NCBI GenBank assembly: GCA_016720545.1
Contig: JADKKK010000037.1
Location: forward strand, 1 to 27,362
DNA from: Myxococcales bacterium
GTDB taxonomy: Bacteria; Myxococcota_A; Polyangia; Polyangiales; Polyangiaceae
Direction: 5' to 3'
Length of the DNA: 27,362 nt
Shown: one piece after another, positions 1 through 6,577 of the stretch
How the letters are laid out: each line of letters starts with the position of its first letter
Position numbering within the stretch: position 1 is the first letter of the stretch
The notes under the pieces: generated by a model
Told to the model about the DNA's origin: nothing
The model's database searches: none
What the model saw: only the letters and a program-made list of their open reading frames with translations
Position numbers and translations under genes: made by a program

Positions 1-485
1 CTCGCTCGAAGGTCCCAGGCAGACACGGCCCGGCCAACGGGGCGCGCCCTTGCTCCCCCAAACGAAGAACTCCGCATCCCCCCGGAATCGCCCGAGTTGT
101 GGACGTGAGGCGCCCAGCTTCGTCCAGATTGCGATGCCGCGCCAGACGAAGCCGCCGGCCTGGATCGCATCGCAGACCGCCGGGAGTTGCCTCCAGTCAG
201 TAGCGATCAGCACGCGCGCGCCAGGGCGCAGTACTCGATGCGCGTCGGTCAACCAGAGAGCGAGCCAACGCTCAAAAGACCGCTGATCGCGGTTGTCCCC
301 GCTGAAGGTCTCCGTGACCTCGGCCGCCCCGCTCGCGCGGTACTTTGCCGACGGATCCGCCATCCGATCCCCGTGCGTGAATCCGCTCGACGAATACGGC
401 GGATCCGTAACGAGAGTATCGGCGCTCGCGCTTGGGAGAGAGCGGAAGCCACTCACGCCTCACCGTGGTGGATCGACCAGCTCAC
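1..485 (-). CDS. Beta-class DNA amino-methyltransferase, N-terminal half (runs off left edge, frameshifted)
   Basis: The product should methylate an exocyclic amino group (N6-adenine or N4-cytosine) in phage DNA. What is seen: a catalytic DPPY motif in the context TLVTDPPYSSSGF (around 375-395), then HRVLRPGARVLIATDW and AIWTKLGASRP, the usual order after motif IV in small phage methyltransferases. The SAM-binding FxGxG motif should lie past the left edge. The best start is GTG at 485, which overlaps the upstream stop as GTGA and gives SWSIHHGEA, the usual lead-in of this family. That frame hits TGA at 455 unless one base is missing; the DPPY frame is open from about 456 leftward. I infer a one-base deletion near 456. 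Target specificity cannot be read. Confidence 0.8.
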
Positions 486-1136
486 GGCACCCAAGCCGCG
501 CGGACGGCCGCGAATTCGCCCGGGGCGTCAGGGAGCGCCCCTGAGCGCGCGCGCCCCGGTCGGCCGGGGAGGTACGCCCGCCGGGCAAGGCGCCCGCTCC
601 ATGCCGGAGTGCGCGGACCCGGGGCCTGGGGCGCTCGGCCCCGAGGTCGTTGAAGGCGCGGCGCCGCTGCGCAAGACACTGGCCGGTACCCTCGCTGACG
701 TCGCCCGTGCGCTCAGTGTCGGTCTTGCCTCCGGCAGCACCCGCCCGAGCGCGCGCGACCCGACCCGCCAGCGGTCCCGCGAGAACCAAGCAGCTCGCGC
801 TGAGCCGCAGCGCGCGCCCGCGTAGGCCGCGAGCGGCGTGTCGGGGCAGAGCGCCGCCGAGGCGCGCAGCCGGGCAAGCCCGATGCGCACGCAGAGCCGC
901 GCGTCCGTGAGCACCGCGCGCGGCGCGGCGTGCAGCTGCATCGCGCAGAGCGCGCGGCCCTGGTCGCCGACGACGCCGAGCCTGTTGGACGACTCGCGGA
1001 ACGCGACGCCCACCGCCCACGTCACTTCGTCCCATGTGTGCGCCTCGGCGGCGATGGCAGCGGCGAGCGCGTCGACGTCGCCAGTCGGGGCGAGCGACCG
1101 CATGGCCATGGCGATGATGGCGGCGTCGGGGCTCAT
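482..1136 (-). CDS. Lytic transglycosylase-like (SLT/lysozyme-fold) cell-wall hydrolase
   Basis: This is probably the phage peptidoglycan-cleaving enzyme. The N-terminal about 115 residues carry the family pattern: helix TWDEVTWAVGVAFRESSNRL with the candidate catalytic Glu in RESS, then VVGDQGRALCAMQLH, then CVRIGLARLRASAALCPD and a terminal YAGARCGS, matching transglycosylase-like phage proteins. The start ATG at 1136 overlaps the stop of the small membrane protein (ATGA). The same frame reaches TGA at 528, but after about position 760 it becomes Arg/Pro-rich and natural-looking coding switches frames. A second candidate end, TGA at 482-484, overlaps the methyltransferase GTG, as every other junction here does, so I use it and infer an indel between about 600 and 760. 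The C-terminus is uncertain. Confidence 0.6.
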
Positions 1137-1243
1137 CGCGGCCCCCGGCCGAGCAGGCGGCGAGCGTCGCGCGCATCCCTGCGCGTCGCGAGCTCGTGGA
1201 GCGCGACCATCACCACGAGCCCCACGGCGAACGCGGCGATCAC
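1133..1243 (-). CDS. Very small single-pass membrane protein (36 aa)
   Basis: The GTG start at 1243 overlaps the DUF3310 stop and the TGA at 1133 overlaps the ATG of the transglycosylase, so both ends are set by four-base couplings. The peptide has one hydrophobic helix (residues 2-15, IAAFAVGLVVMVAL) followed by a basic tail containing RRDARDARR, giving an N-out, C-in topology by the positive-inside rule. Because it lies directly before a cell-wall hydrolase, a holin-like or lysis-accessory role is plausible, but 36 residues with a single helix is too little for a family assignment. It could equally be an unrelated membrane micropeptide. Confidence 0.55.
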   Translation of the reverse strand: MIAAFAVGLVVMVALHELATRRDARDARRLLGRGPR

Positions 1244-1500
1244 TTCCGCACCGCCGGCACGAGGTCGTAGGGAATCGGCCGCGTGAGCCGCTGCACCTCG
1301 CGCTCGAGGTACCAGATCGCTTTGCGCAGGTCCTCCACCTCGCGCTCGGGTCGCTCGCCCGCGCGCCAGATGTACTTGATGGCGTTGCCCCGGCAGAAGC
1401 CGAGGTGCTCCGTGACCTGGATGCATTCGATCCCGCTGGCGTGGTTCCGGTAGTGCGCGGGGTTCGTCGGGTCGGCCGGCGGCTTCTTGCGCGCGGTCAT
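1240..1500 (-). CDS. DUF3310 family protein (86 aa)
   Basis: A clear match to DUF3310, a small phage family sometimes annotated as nucleotide kinase although its function is not established. Diagnostic segments in order are NPAHYRNHASGIECIQV, TEHLGFCRGNAIKYIWRAG and EDLRKAIWYLEREVQRL, covering about residues 12-75. An ATG 18 codons further upstream is possible, but the ATG at 1500 overlaps the stop of the HTH regulator (ATGA), so I choose it. It is the second gene of the leftward operon led by the regulator. The C-terminal tail DLVPAVRK is short and basic, and the frame is intact. Confidence 0.85.
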   Translation of the reverse strand: MTARKKPPADPTNPAHYRNHASGIECIQVTEHLGFCRGNAIKYIWRAGERPEREVEDLRKAIWYLEREVQRLTRPIPYDLVPAVRK

Positions 1501-1736
1501 GACGCCACCTTCTTCCGCCGCATCATGCGCGGCCCGCGGCCCGTCGCGAGCCACTCAGCGTGGCAGCCGAGCACCTCGGCGAGCGCCTCGAGCGTGGAGC
1601 GCTTTGGCGCCGTCTTGCCCGACTCGACCAGCGCGACGATGCGCGCCGAAAGACCCGCGGCGACGCCGAGCGCCCTCCGCGAGTAGCCTGCTTCGGCCCG
1701 CGTCTCCGCGAGCCGTTCACAAATTGTGTTTGCCAT
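1497..1736 (-). CDS. XRE/Cro-CI family HTH transcriptional regulator (79 aa)
   Basis: A small phage repressor or Cro-like protein. Residues 5-60 form a five-helix XRE domain: ICERLAETRAEAGYSRRALG, then the turn and recognition helix GLSARIVALVESGKTAPK, then LEALAEVLGC. The tail GPRMMRRKKVAS is basic and there is no dimerisation or peptidase domain, so it is not a full-length LexA-like CI. It starts at ATG 1736, with GGAG six bases upstream. It is transcribed divergently from the early genes across an 86-base AT-rich gap, the standard place for a lysogeny or early-gene switch. The inferred role is to regulate that gap in one or both directions. Confidence 0.85.
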   Translation of the reverse strand: MANTICERLAETRAEAGYSRRALGVAAGLSARIVALVESGKTAPKRSTLEALAEVLGCHAEWLATGRGPRMMRRKKVAS

Positions 1737-1822
1737 GCTCCAGTCCTAGCAGCGGGAATCTTTTTTCGCAAGGTGGGAAAAAGACGTTGACGTTTTTCTC
1801 ACGATGGCGCATGCTCCGGGAC
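1737..1822. promoter_or_regulatory. Divergent promoter/operator region
   Basis: This 86-base gap between the leftward regulator and rightward early genes is the most AT-rich patch in the left third. At 1777-1798 GAAAAA and TTTTTC arms flank the centre GACGTTGACG, an imperfect dyad suitable for an HTH dimer. Rightward, TTGACG (1787-1792) fits a -35 box but the -10 at 17 bases is weak. Leftward, TTGCGA then 17 bases then TAGGAC is a possible promoter for the regulator. Operator function is inferred. Confidence 0.45.
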
Positions 1823-1969
1823 ATGGACGACGAGCACAACGACTGCAACGAATGCAACGGCGCGGGGAGTTTCGCCCCGGTCTACCACGGCGAGCGCGAG
1901 GCCCCCGACGGCCGCGAGCGCCTCCGCTGCGAGGCGTGCGACGGCACGGGCCGCGAGGCGGAGTCGTGA
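1823..1969 (+). CDS. DnaJ-type zinc-binding small protein (48 aa)
   Basis: The peptide contains two CxxCxGxG motifs, CNECNGAG near the N-terminus and CEACDGTG near the C-terminus, the zinc-coordinating repeat of the DnaJ central domain, joined by a loop containing APVYHGE. A pair of such motifs should bind one zinc ion. Stand-alone small proteins of this kind are common in phage early regions and have no fixed function; no J-domain is present, so this is not a chaperone cofactor. An in-frame ATG at 1811 would add four residues. The stop overlaps the next GTG start (GTGA), supporting the frame. It is the first gene after the divergent control region. Confidence 0.65.
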   Translation: MDDEHNDCNECNGAGSFAPVYHGEREAPDGRERLRCEACDGTGREAES

Positions 1970-2109
1970 GCCGCCCCGTGAAGCTCCGTGGCCCCGTGCG
2001 CGGCTGGTTCCTCACGCTGGCGACTCGCGCCGGCGTGAGTGTGGATGCGCTGCTCGCGATGCGGGCGGCCGACGTGGACGCCCTCTTGCGGGCGCGGAGG
2101 GTGTCATGA
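1966..2109 (+). CDS. Small basic helical protein (47 aa), possible HTH-like fold
   Basis: The GTG start at 1966 overlaps the preceding stop, and the TGA at 2107-2109 overlaps the ATG of the RecT-like gene, so the short frame is bracketed by two couplings. The sequence begins SRPVKLRGPVRGWFLTLATR and continues with two short helices, GVSVDALLAMR and ADVDALLRARRVS. The spacing of alanines and the GVS turn resemble the second half of an HTH, but there is not enough sequence to assign a family. It has no membrane segment and no cysteines. A role in DNA binding or early regulation is only a guess. Confidence 0.5.
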   Translation: MSRPVKLRGPVRGWFLTLATRAGVSVDALLAMRAADVDALLRARRVS

Positions 2110-2939
2110 GCGAGACAGCGGCGATTGCGACGGTTGGGCAGATGACGGCAGCGCCGACGACGGGCGAGGTGTTCGCCCCGCGGACCATGGCCGAGGCTTG
2201 GAAGCTCGCGCAGACCTTCCACGCGAGCGGCCTGCTGCCGCGCGGCATCGCCTCGCCCGAGGCGGCGTTCACCATCATTGCGACGGGCGCCGAGTTGGGC
2301 CTTTCGCCGATGGCGTCGCTCCGGTCGATCCACGTCATCGAGGGCAAGCCGGTGCTCAGCGCCGCGCTCATCGCGGGCATCGTCCAGCGGCGCCCCGACC
2401 TCTGCGAGGGGTTCGTGCTCGTCGAGTCGAGCGACACGATCGCCACCTACGAGACGACGCGCCGCGGGCAAGCCCCCGTGCGCATGTCGTTCACCATCGA
2501 GCAGGCGCAGCGCGCGCGCCTGACCGATAAGGACAACTGGAAGAAGTACCCGCACGCGATGCTCCGGGCGCGCGCGTCCGCCGAGCTCGCGCGCGCGGTC
2601 TACCCCGATGTGGTGGGCGGGCTGTACGACCCCGACGAGATCCCGGGCGCCGAGGTGCGCACCGCCGAGCCTCGCCCGGTCGTACAGCCGCCCCCGCGGC
2701 GCACGCTCGCCGCCGCGTCGCCGGCCTCGAGCGCCGAGACGTTGCCCGCGCCGCCCGAGAGCGCCGAGGTGGTGTGCTCGCCCGTGGACACCGAGGCGCA
2801 GAACATCGCCCGCCTCGCCGAGCTGGCAACCGGCGCGGAGCTCGCCGCCTTCTCGGCCAGCGTGCCCGCCGACGAGAAGACTCCGCGCCTGCGGGCGGCG
2901 TTCTCGGCGCGCCTTGCCGCCGTCAGGAGCGCCCAGTGA
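2106..2939 (+). CDS. RecT-like single-strand annealing protein (277 aa)
   Basis: The protein would pair complementary single strands in phage recombination. Residues 25-190 follow a RecT-type phage family: AWKLAQTFHASGLLPRGI, AAFTIIATGAELGLSPMASL, SIHVIEGKPVLSAALIAGI, a beta strand and loop ending in TTRRGQAPVRMSFT, then DNWKKYPHAMLRARASAELA and YPDVVGGLYDPDEI. The remaining C-terminal third is a low-complexity Pro/Ala linker plus a short helical end. It starts at ATG 2106 (ATGA overlap) and its stop overlaps the nuclease GTG (GTGA). The neighbours, a nuclease and an ssb remnant, form a classic annealase-exonuclease-SSB recombination module. The exact RecT subfamily is unresolved. Confidence 0.75.
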   Translation: MSETAAIATVGQMTAAPTTGEVFAPRTMAEAWKLAQTFHASGLLPRGIASPEAAFTIIATGAELGLSPMASLRSIHVIEGKPVLSAALIAGIVQRRPDLCEGFVLVESSDTIATYETTRRGQAPVRMSFTIEQAQRARLTDKDNWKKYPHAMLRARASAELARAVYPDVVGGLYDPDEIPGAEVRTAEPRPVVQPPPRRTLAAASPASSAETLPAPPESAEVVCSPVDTEAQNIARLAELATGAELAAFSASVPADEKTPRLRAAFSARLAAVRSAQ

Positions 2940-3979
2940 GCCGGCGCCGCATCACGGCGAGCGCCTCAGCGCGCGCCATCGCGTGCGGGTACTGGCTCGA
3001 CGAGGCCGTGGAGTTGCCCGTCGAGCCGGTCAACGACGCGATGAGCGCGGGCGATGCGCTGCACAAGCTCATCGAGCTCGACGACGGGACCGACACCTAC
3101 GCCGTGGAGAACTGCTTGGACACGCGTCTTCGCGCTGCGCGCAACTACCTCAGCGAGCACTGCCCGCGAGGCCACGAGCGCGAGCAGGCATACGGCTACG
3201 ACGGCGAGCGCGCGCGGTTCCTCGGCGTCGGCCGCGAGGTCTACGCCGAGCACCCGGCCTGCACGGTCACCGGGACGGCCGACGTGGTGGCCGACCTCGG
3301 CAACGGGCGCTGGCTCGTGAGCGACTGGAAGAGCGGCGAGCACGGCGCGCGGCACGCGGGCGAGCAGCTCCGCACACTCGGCGCGCTCGTGCTCGCGGCG
3401 TACGGGGGCGAGCATGCGAGCCTTCACGCGGTGCACCTCGAGCACAACCAGGCCGCCAAGGTCTACGACCACGGCAGCATCGACGCGATGGACGCGGCGG
3501 CGCTGCTCCACGAGCTCCACACGCGCGAGCCCGGCCCGCCGGTGCCCGGCGACCACTGCGGCGACGCCTATTGCCCGCTGCGCGGGCGGTGCCCGGCGTT
3601 CGTCGCGACGGCCGAGCAGCTCGCAGCCCCCGACGTCGTCGAGCTTGTCCGTGAGCGGCGGAACCCGCTCGTGGTGGGCATCGTCGACGACGACACGGCG
3701 CGGCTCGCGGTCGACTTGCTGCCGCTCGTGGAGAAGCGCCTCGACGCGTTGAAGGCCGACCTACGCGAGTACGCCGAGCGCCAGCCTGGCGAGGCGCTCG
3801 ACCTGCTCGACGGGCGGCGTTACGCGGCCGTGCGGCAATCGCGACAGGGCATCGACGCGAAGGCGGCGCTCGCGCTCGCCGAGCGCGCGGGCGCTGCGAA
3901 AGAGGACCTCGCGGCGTGCCTCACGTCGTCGAGCTTCCCAGTCTGGAAACGAATCGGAACGAAGAAGAAAGCAGGATGA
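2936..3979 (+). CDS. PD-(D/E)XK nuclease, Cas4/RecB-like with probable 4Fe-4S cluster (347 aa)
   Basis: The likely role is an exonuclease partner of the RecT-like protein. Seen in order: an N-terminal Cys in IACGYW (about residue 17), ALHKLIELDD as the helical lead-in, the core TGTADVVADLGNGRW followed by LVSDWKSG, which supplies the Asp and Asp-x-Lys of the active site, then EQLRTLGALVLAAYGG. After that come three clustered Cys in CGDAYCPLRGRC (C-x4-C-x5-C). One N-terminal plus three C-terminal cysteines is the Fe-S arrangement of Cas4 and AddB. A C-terminal about 120-residue helical region follows. The GTG start at 2936 overlaps the upstream stop. The frame is intact over 1 kb. No cas genes or CRISPR repeats are nearby, so I read this as phage recombination, not adaptation. 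Confidence 0.8.
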   Translation: MSRRRITASASARAIACGYWLDEAVELPVEPVNDAMSAGDALHKLIELDDGTDTYAVENCLDTRLRAARNYLSEHCPRGHEREQAYGYDGERARFLGVGREVYAEHPACTVTGTADVVADLGNGRWLVSDWKSGEHGARHAGEQLRTLGALVLAAYGGEHASLHAVHLEHNQAAKVYDHGSIDAMDAAALLHELHTREPGPPVPGDHCGDAYCPLRGRCPAFVATAEQLAAPDVVELVRERRNPLVVGIVDDDTARLAVDLLPLVEKRLDALKADLREYAERQPGEALDLLDGRRYAAVRQSRQGIDAKAALALAERAGAAKEDLAACLTSSSFPVWKRIGTKKKAG

Positions 3980-3980
3980 C

Positions 3981-4224
3981 ATGGCAGCCGAAGGATTGAA
4001 CAGAGTGACGTTGCTCGGGAATCTCGGAGAAGGACGGCGAGAAGCGCTACCGGACTGAGGTGGTGGCTACGAACTTCGTGCTCTGCGGCTCACGCGGCGG
4101 CGAGGGCGCGAGTCGAGGCCAGGCGGCGCCCCGCCAGGCGCAGCGCGAGCCCGCGCGCCGCGGCGAGCCGGCGGGGCCGCGGTTCGACGACGGCGCCGCG
4201 GACTACGACGACATCCCGTTCTGA
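3981..4224 (+). pseudogene. ssb: Single-stranded DNA-binding protein, internally deleted
   Basis: The first 15 codons, MAAEGLNRVTLLGNLG, are the conserved SSB N-terminus. Out of frame by one and with most of the OB fold missing, the sequence resumes with EKDGEKRYRTEVVATNFVLC, the last OB strand, then a Gln/Arg/Gly-rich linker and the acidic tip DYDDIPF* that binds SSB partners. About 70 residues expected between the two parts are absent. The join lies within CTCGGAGAAGG (4023-4033). As read, translation stops at 4050. A natural deletion or an assembly collapse could produce this; the intact ends argue that the gene was recently functional. It sits directly after the annealase and nuclease, as in other phage recombination modules. 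Confidence 0.8.
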
Positions 4225-4240
4225 GCGACGCAGGGCCGCC

Positions 4241-4274
4241 GTGGTGTGCCGGGTTCGATTCCCGGCCGGCCCCC
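4241..4274 (+). other. tRNA 3'-half-like fragment (T-arm plus acceptor-like end)
   Basis: The stretch contains GCCGGG-TTCGATT-CCCGGC (4248-4266), a perfect six-base-pair stem with a canonical seven-base T-loop, followed by GGCCCCC. There is no matching D-arm, anticodon arm or 5' acceptor strand in the 60 bases upstream, so this is not a complete tRNA. It may be a deleted phage tRNA or a tRNA-derived attachment-site remnant. Confidence 0.4.
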
Positions 4275-4288
4275 GAAGGAGAGAGAGC

Positions 4289-4512
4289 ATGAGCAAGAGA
4301 AGCCGAAGATCGCCTACGCTGATCACGGCGACGCGCCAGGGCGTGGAGGGCGCGGACAGCGAGCGCGAAGCGGCGCGGGGGCCTACGGGACCTGGCGGCT
4401 ACGCAGGAAGGTGCGGCTCAGTGGGGCGCGAGGGCCGGTGACAGGGGGCCTCGACGAGGAAGCCCTCGAACTGGCGCGGCGATGCGCGACTGAGGTGCGC
4501 CGGGCGGCCTGA
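4289..4512 (+). CDS. Small hypothetical protein, probably frameshifted
   Basis: A strong ribosome-binding site (AAGGAGAG) lies just upstream of ATG 4289. The ATG frame runs to 4441 but looks unlike its neighbours after MSK. Another frame, with KPKIAYADHGDAPGRG near the start and GGLDEEALELARRCATEV at the end, reads naturally and stops at 4512, so an indel just after the start codon is likely. I recognise no family. The C-terminal helix is amphipathic with two acidic residues and one cysteine. It lies between the ssb remnant and the coiled-coil array. Confidence 0.35.
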
Positions 4513-4601
4513 GGCCCGCGTGATCCGCATCTGCGGGCGCGGGCCCATCGAGGCCGTGGACTGGACCAACGTCGAACACATATCCGCCAGGGGTGTGCAC
4601 G

Positions 4602-4784
4602 ATGCGGAGCCACCTCCGCACCTTTGGCGCCCGCCGCGTTCTCGCCGCCTCCGGCCCCGACCCCTCGAAGGTGGTGCGGGCGGCGATGCGCTACCTAGAC
4701 CACGGGCCCGACGGCCGCTTAGGCCCGGCATGGGTGGGGTTCCGCGAGGCTTGCGAGGCGTACCGAAAGGCAGGTGGGAAGTGA
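4602..4784 (+). CDS. Small hypothetical protein (60 aa)
   Basis: ATG 4602 is preceded by AGGGG at a suitable distance, and the TGA at 4782-4784 overlaps a following GTG (GTGA). The sequence contains GARRVLAASGPDPSKVVRA, a second helix AAMRYLDHG, a Gly/Pro loop, and a C-terminal helix VGFREACEAYRKAGGK. Third-codon positions are mostly G or C, as in real genes here. I do not recognise the family. The 4513-4601 stretch before it has an open frame from GTG 4520 (starting VIRICGRGPIEAVDWTN) whose reality I cannot decide. Confidence 0.5.
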   Translation: MRSHLRTFGARRVLAASGPDPSKVVRAAMRYLDHGPDGRLGPAWVGFREACEAYRKAGGK

Positions 4785-5211
4785 GCGAGCCAATCATCAT
4801 CGAGACCCCCGCACCGCCGACGCCCGCGGCGTGCTTAGGCGGTGCCGCCAGCCTGCGTCACCGAGGAGCAACCCAGCGAGGCAGGTCGCCGGCCCGGCAT
4901 CACGTGCGGCGTGGCCTGCGACGCCACGGCCGCCGACCGGCGAGAAGGCGGTTCGCGCCCTCTCCGCGCCCGCCGCCTGCCGCCGGCCCTGCGCCGCCGA
5001 GGTGTGCGGGGGCGCTGCGCGACCTGGATCCACAAGGACGCGGGCCCGGGTCGCATGGGTGATCGCGAGGCCGCGACGCGCGACCGAACAGCGCCAACTC
5101 GGAGAGGAGCGCTAGCGCGCCGAGAAGGCGGAGGCGGCGCGGGACGCCCTGCGCGACCAGATCGCAGCCGCCGGCTGCGAGGCTGCGCACGCCGGTGAGC
5201 GGACGAGATGA
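4781..5211 (+). CDS. Coiled-coil protein, broken by frameshifts
   Basis: The GTG at 4781 is coupled to the previous gene and opens with SEPIIIETPAPPTPAACLGG. Natural-looking sequence then moves between frames: CVTEEQPSEAG (about 4853) and ITCGVACDATAADRRE (about 4898), then a heptad-like ATEQRQLGEER, a TAG at 5113, and RAEKAEAARDALRDQIAAAG leading to a TGA at 5209-5211 that overlaps the next ATG. I infer one gene with at least two indels and possibly a miscalled TAG codon. The C-terminal third should form a coiled coil. It belongs with the following genes, which share Ala/Glu/Arg-rich helices. No function is known. Confidence 0.3.
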
Positions 5212-5756
5212 GGTCGCGCAGGATGCGCGACCGGGCGGCCTGCGACGCCACCCCGCCACCTGGAGCCGCGCAGGGGATGTGGAGCGGGACGAGCGCTACA
5301 TGCGCGCACACTGGAGTGGTGCACTACGAGATCCTTCGGCAGTCCGGCGAGGAGGCCGCACGCCAACGTGACGAGGCCCGCGCCGAGCTCGCCCGCCTCA
5401 CCGCGCTGGACCGCGCGACGGATGACGAGCTGGTGGACCTGTACCGCAAAATCTACGAGACCCACGGCGGCGGGACCATCTCCGTTTCGCACGACGACTG
5501 CCGCCGCGCCGGAGTCCGCACCCTCGCCGCCCGCGTGCGGAAGGAGCGGTGCCTTGTCGCGCAGGCGGTGGGGATGGGGGCTGGAGTCACAGCCTCGCGG
5601 ACGAGCGAGCGGGTGCCAGGCACCACGGGCATGTGGGACGTGTACGTCACGCGCCGGCCCGACGTGCCCGGCGATGCACACGCCGGCGTGCCGCCGCCGA
5701 CGTCCGCCCCCTGGCCCCTGCTCGTCGCGCAGGGGGTCAGGAGCGGCGCTGGGTGA
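5208..5756 (+). CDS. Hypothetical protein with central coiled coil (182 aa)
   Basis: The start ATG 5208 overlaps the preceding TGA (ATGA). Residues 40-70 form a charged helix, HYEILRQSGEEAARQRDEAR followed by AELARL, then the compact motif DDELVDLYRKIYETHGGGTI and SHDDCRRAGVRTLAARVRKE, which looks like a small folded domain. The C-terminal 60 residues, with GMWDVYVTRRPD and a Pro-rich tail, may be in a shifted frame. I recognise no family. It is a larger member of the local run of coiled-coil proteins. Positions 5757-5923 after it contain no gene I can define except a frame ending CERLAKIEKEVSRG* at 5931 that overlaps the next start. Confidence 0.5.
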   Translation: MRSRRMRDRAACDATPPPGAAQGMWSGTSATCAHTGVVHYEILRQSGEEAARQRDEARAELARLTALDRATDDELVDLYRKIYETHGGGTISVSHDDCRRAGVRTLAARVRKERCLVAQAVGMGAGVTASRTSERVPGTTGMWDVYVTRRPDVPGDAHAGVPPPTSAPWPLLVAQGVRSGAG

Positions 5757-5923
5757 ACCCTGGCCGGTGAGCCGGCACGCGGGCGGCGCCCGGGCCAGAT
5801 GCAGTCATCTTCGGCCCAGGCCTACCTGAGGGCGCCCCCGAGTTGACGTGCGCGGACGGACGCGTTGCGAACGACTCGACGCCGCCTGCGAGCGACTCGC
5901 GAAGATCGAAAAGGAGGTGTCGC

Positions 5924-6196
5924 GTGGCTGAACTGAAGACGACGCAGGAGCGGCGCGATCGATTCCGCTCGTGGCTGCACGACGACACGCGAGACCGCCT
6001 GAGCATCCGCGCGTGGTGCGTCGCAGAGGACGCGTGCGACGACGTCGACACCCTGATCGCAGAGAACGCGCGGCTTCGGGCGGTCGCGGAGGCGGCTCGG
6101 GACGCGTGCAACATCGCCCTCAACGACGCGGGGCCCGAGGCGTTCGCGACGATCGCCGAGCTGCGCCGCGCCCTCGCCGCACTGGGGGAGCCGTGA
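5924..6196 (+). CDS. Coiled-coil array protein 1 (90 aa)
   Basis: GTG 5924 has a near-perfect Shine-Dalgarno AAGGAGGTG eight bases before it. The N-terminal part contains LKTTQERRDRFRSWL and RLSIRAWCVAEDACDDVDT; a leucine-heptad helix LIAENARLRAVAEAARD follows, and it ends LRRALAALGEP*. The central helix is shared at protein and DNA level with the gene at 6420, and the end LGEP* with the gene at 6674. These look like tandem paralogs made by local duplication. The helix suggests oligomerisation; no catalytic motif is visible. The stop overlaps the next GTG. Confidence 0.65.
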   Translation: MAELKTTQERRDRFRSWLHDDTRDRLSIRAWCVAEDACDDVDTLIAENARLRAVAEAARDACNIALNDAGPEAFATIAELRRALAALGEP

Positions 6197-6577
6197 GGTT
6201 CGAGGTGGCCGCGTCCGCAGACGATAGGACGGTTGACGCCGAGGGCCCGCAGGATGCGGCCGAGACGTACGCCGCCCAGCGAGGGCTTCGCGAGCCCATA
6301 CGGGTGTGGGTGCGCGAGCCCGGCGCGCCTGACTGGACCATGTGGACCGTCGAGCCCGTCACCACCTACCGAGCAAGGCCAGCGTGAGGCCCTGGCCCGC
6401 ATGCTCGGGGAGGTGTCGCGTGGCTGACCTGAAGGCGAGCCCGCTGGATAGGCTGTATCTGGTCGGCGCGATCCGTCGCATGGGCGAGCGGACCGGAGCG
6501 GCGGCCGAGCGCATCATCGACGACCTCGACACCCTCCTCGCCGAGAACGCGCGGCTTCGGGCGGTCGCGGAGGCGGC
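6062..6577 (+). repeat. Direct repeats shared by the coiled-coil gene array
   Basis: A 35-base identical repeat lies at 6062-6096 and 6543-6577 (481 bases apart) and encodes ENARLRAVAEA. A second repeat, GGAGGTGTCGCGTGGCTGA, covers the RBS and start codons at 5913-5931 and 6409-6427 (496 bases apart), extended by CTGAAG after one mismatch. A third, GCACTGGGGGAGCCGTGAG, covers the ends of the genes stopping at 6196 and 6952. Confidence 0.8.
6193..6387 (+). CDS. Small hypothetical protein (64 aa)
   Basis: The GTG at 6193 overlaps the previous stop. The sequence contains RFEVAASADDRTVDAEGPQD, AAETYAAQRGLREPIRVWVR and APDWTMWTVEPVTTYRA, a predicted alpha/beta miniprotein with strands around residues 2-7, 36-41 and 48-58. 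As read it stops at 6387, but another frame continues with TEQGQREALARMLGEVSRG* to 6427, overlapping the next start exactly as the frame ending EVSRG* at 5931 does before the previous paralog. An indel near 6365 may therefore have shortened it. Function unknown. Confidence 0.5.
   Translation: MRFEVAASADDRTVDAEGPQDAAETYAAQRGLREPIRVWVREPGAPDWTMWTVEPVTTYRARPA

Noticed and set aside
2936..3979. CRISPR adaptation gene (cas4)
   Set aside because: No repeats, cas1 or cas2 occur in the window, and the gene is coupled to a RecT-like annealing protein, so a phage recombination role is simpler.
4190..4274. Complete tRNA gene
   Set aside because: Only the T-arm and a 3' acceptor-like strand are present; no D-arm, anticodon arm or matching 5' strand can be drawn.
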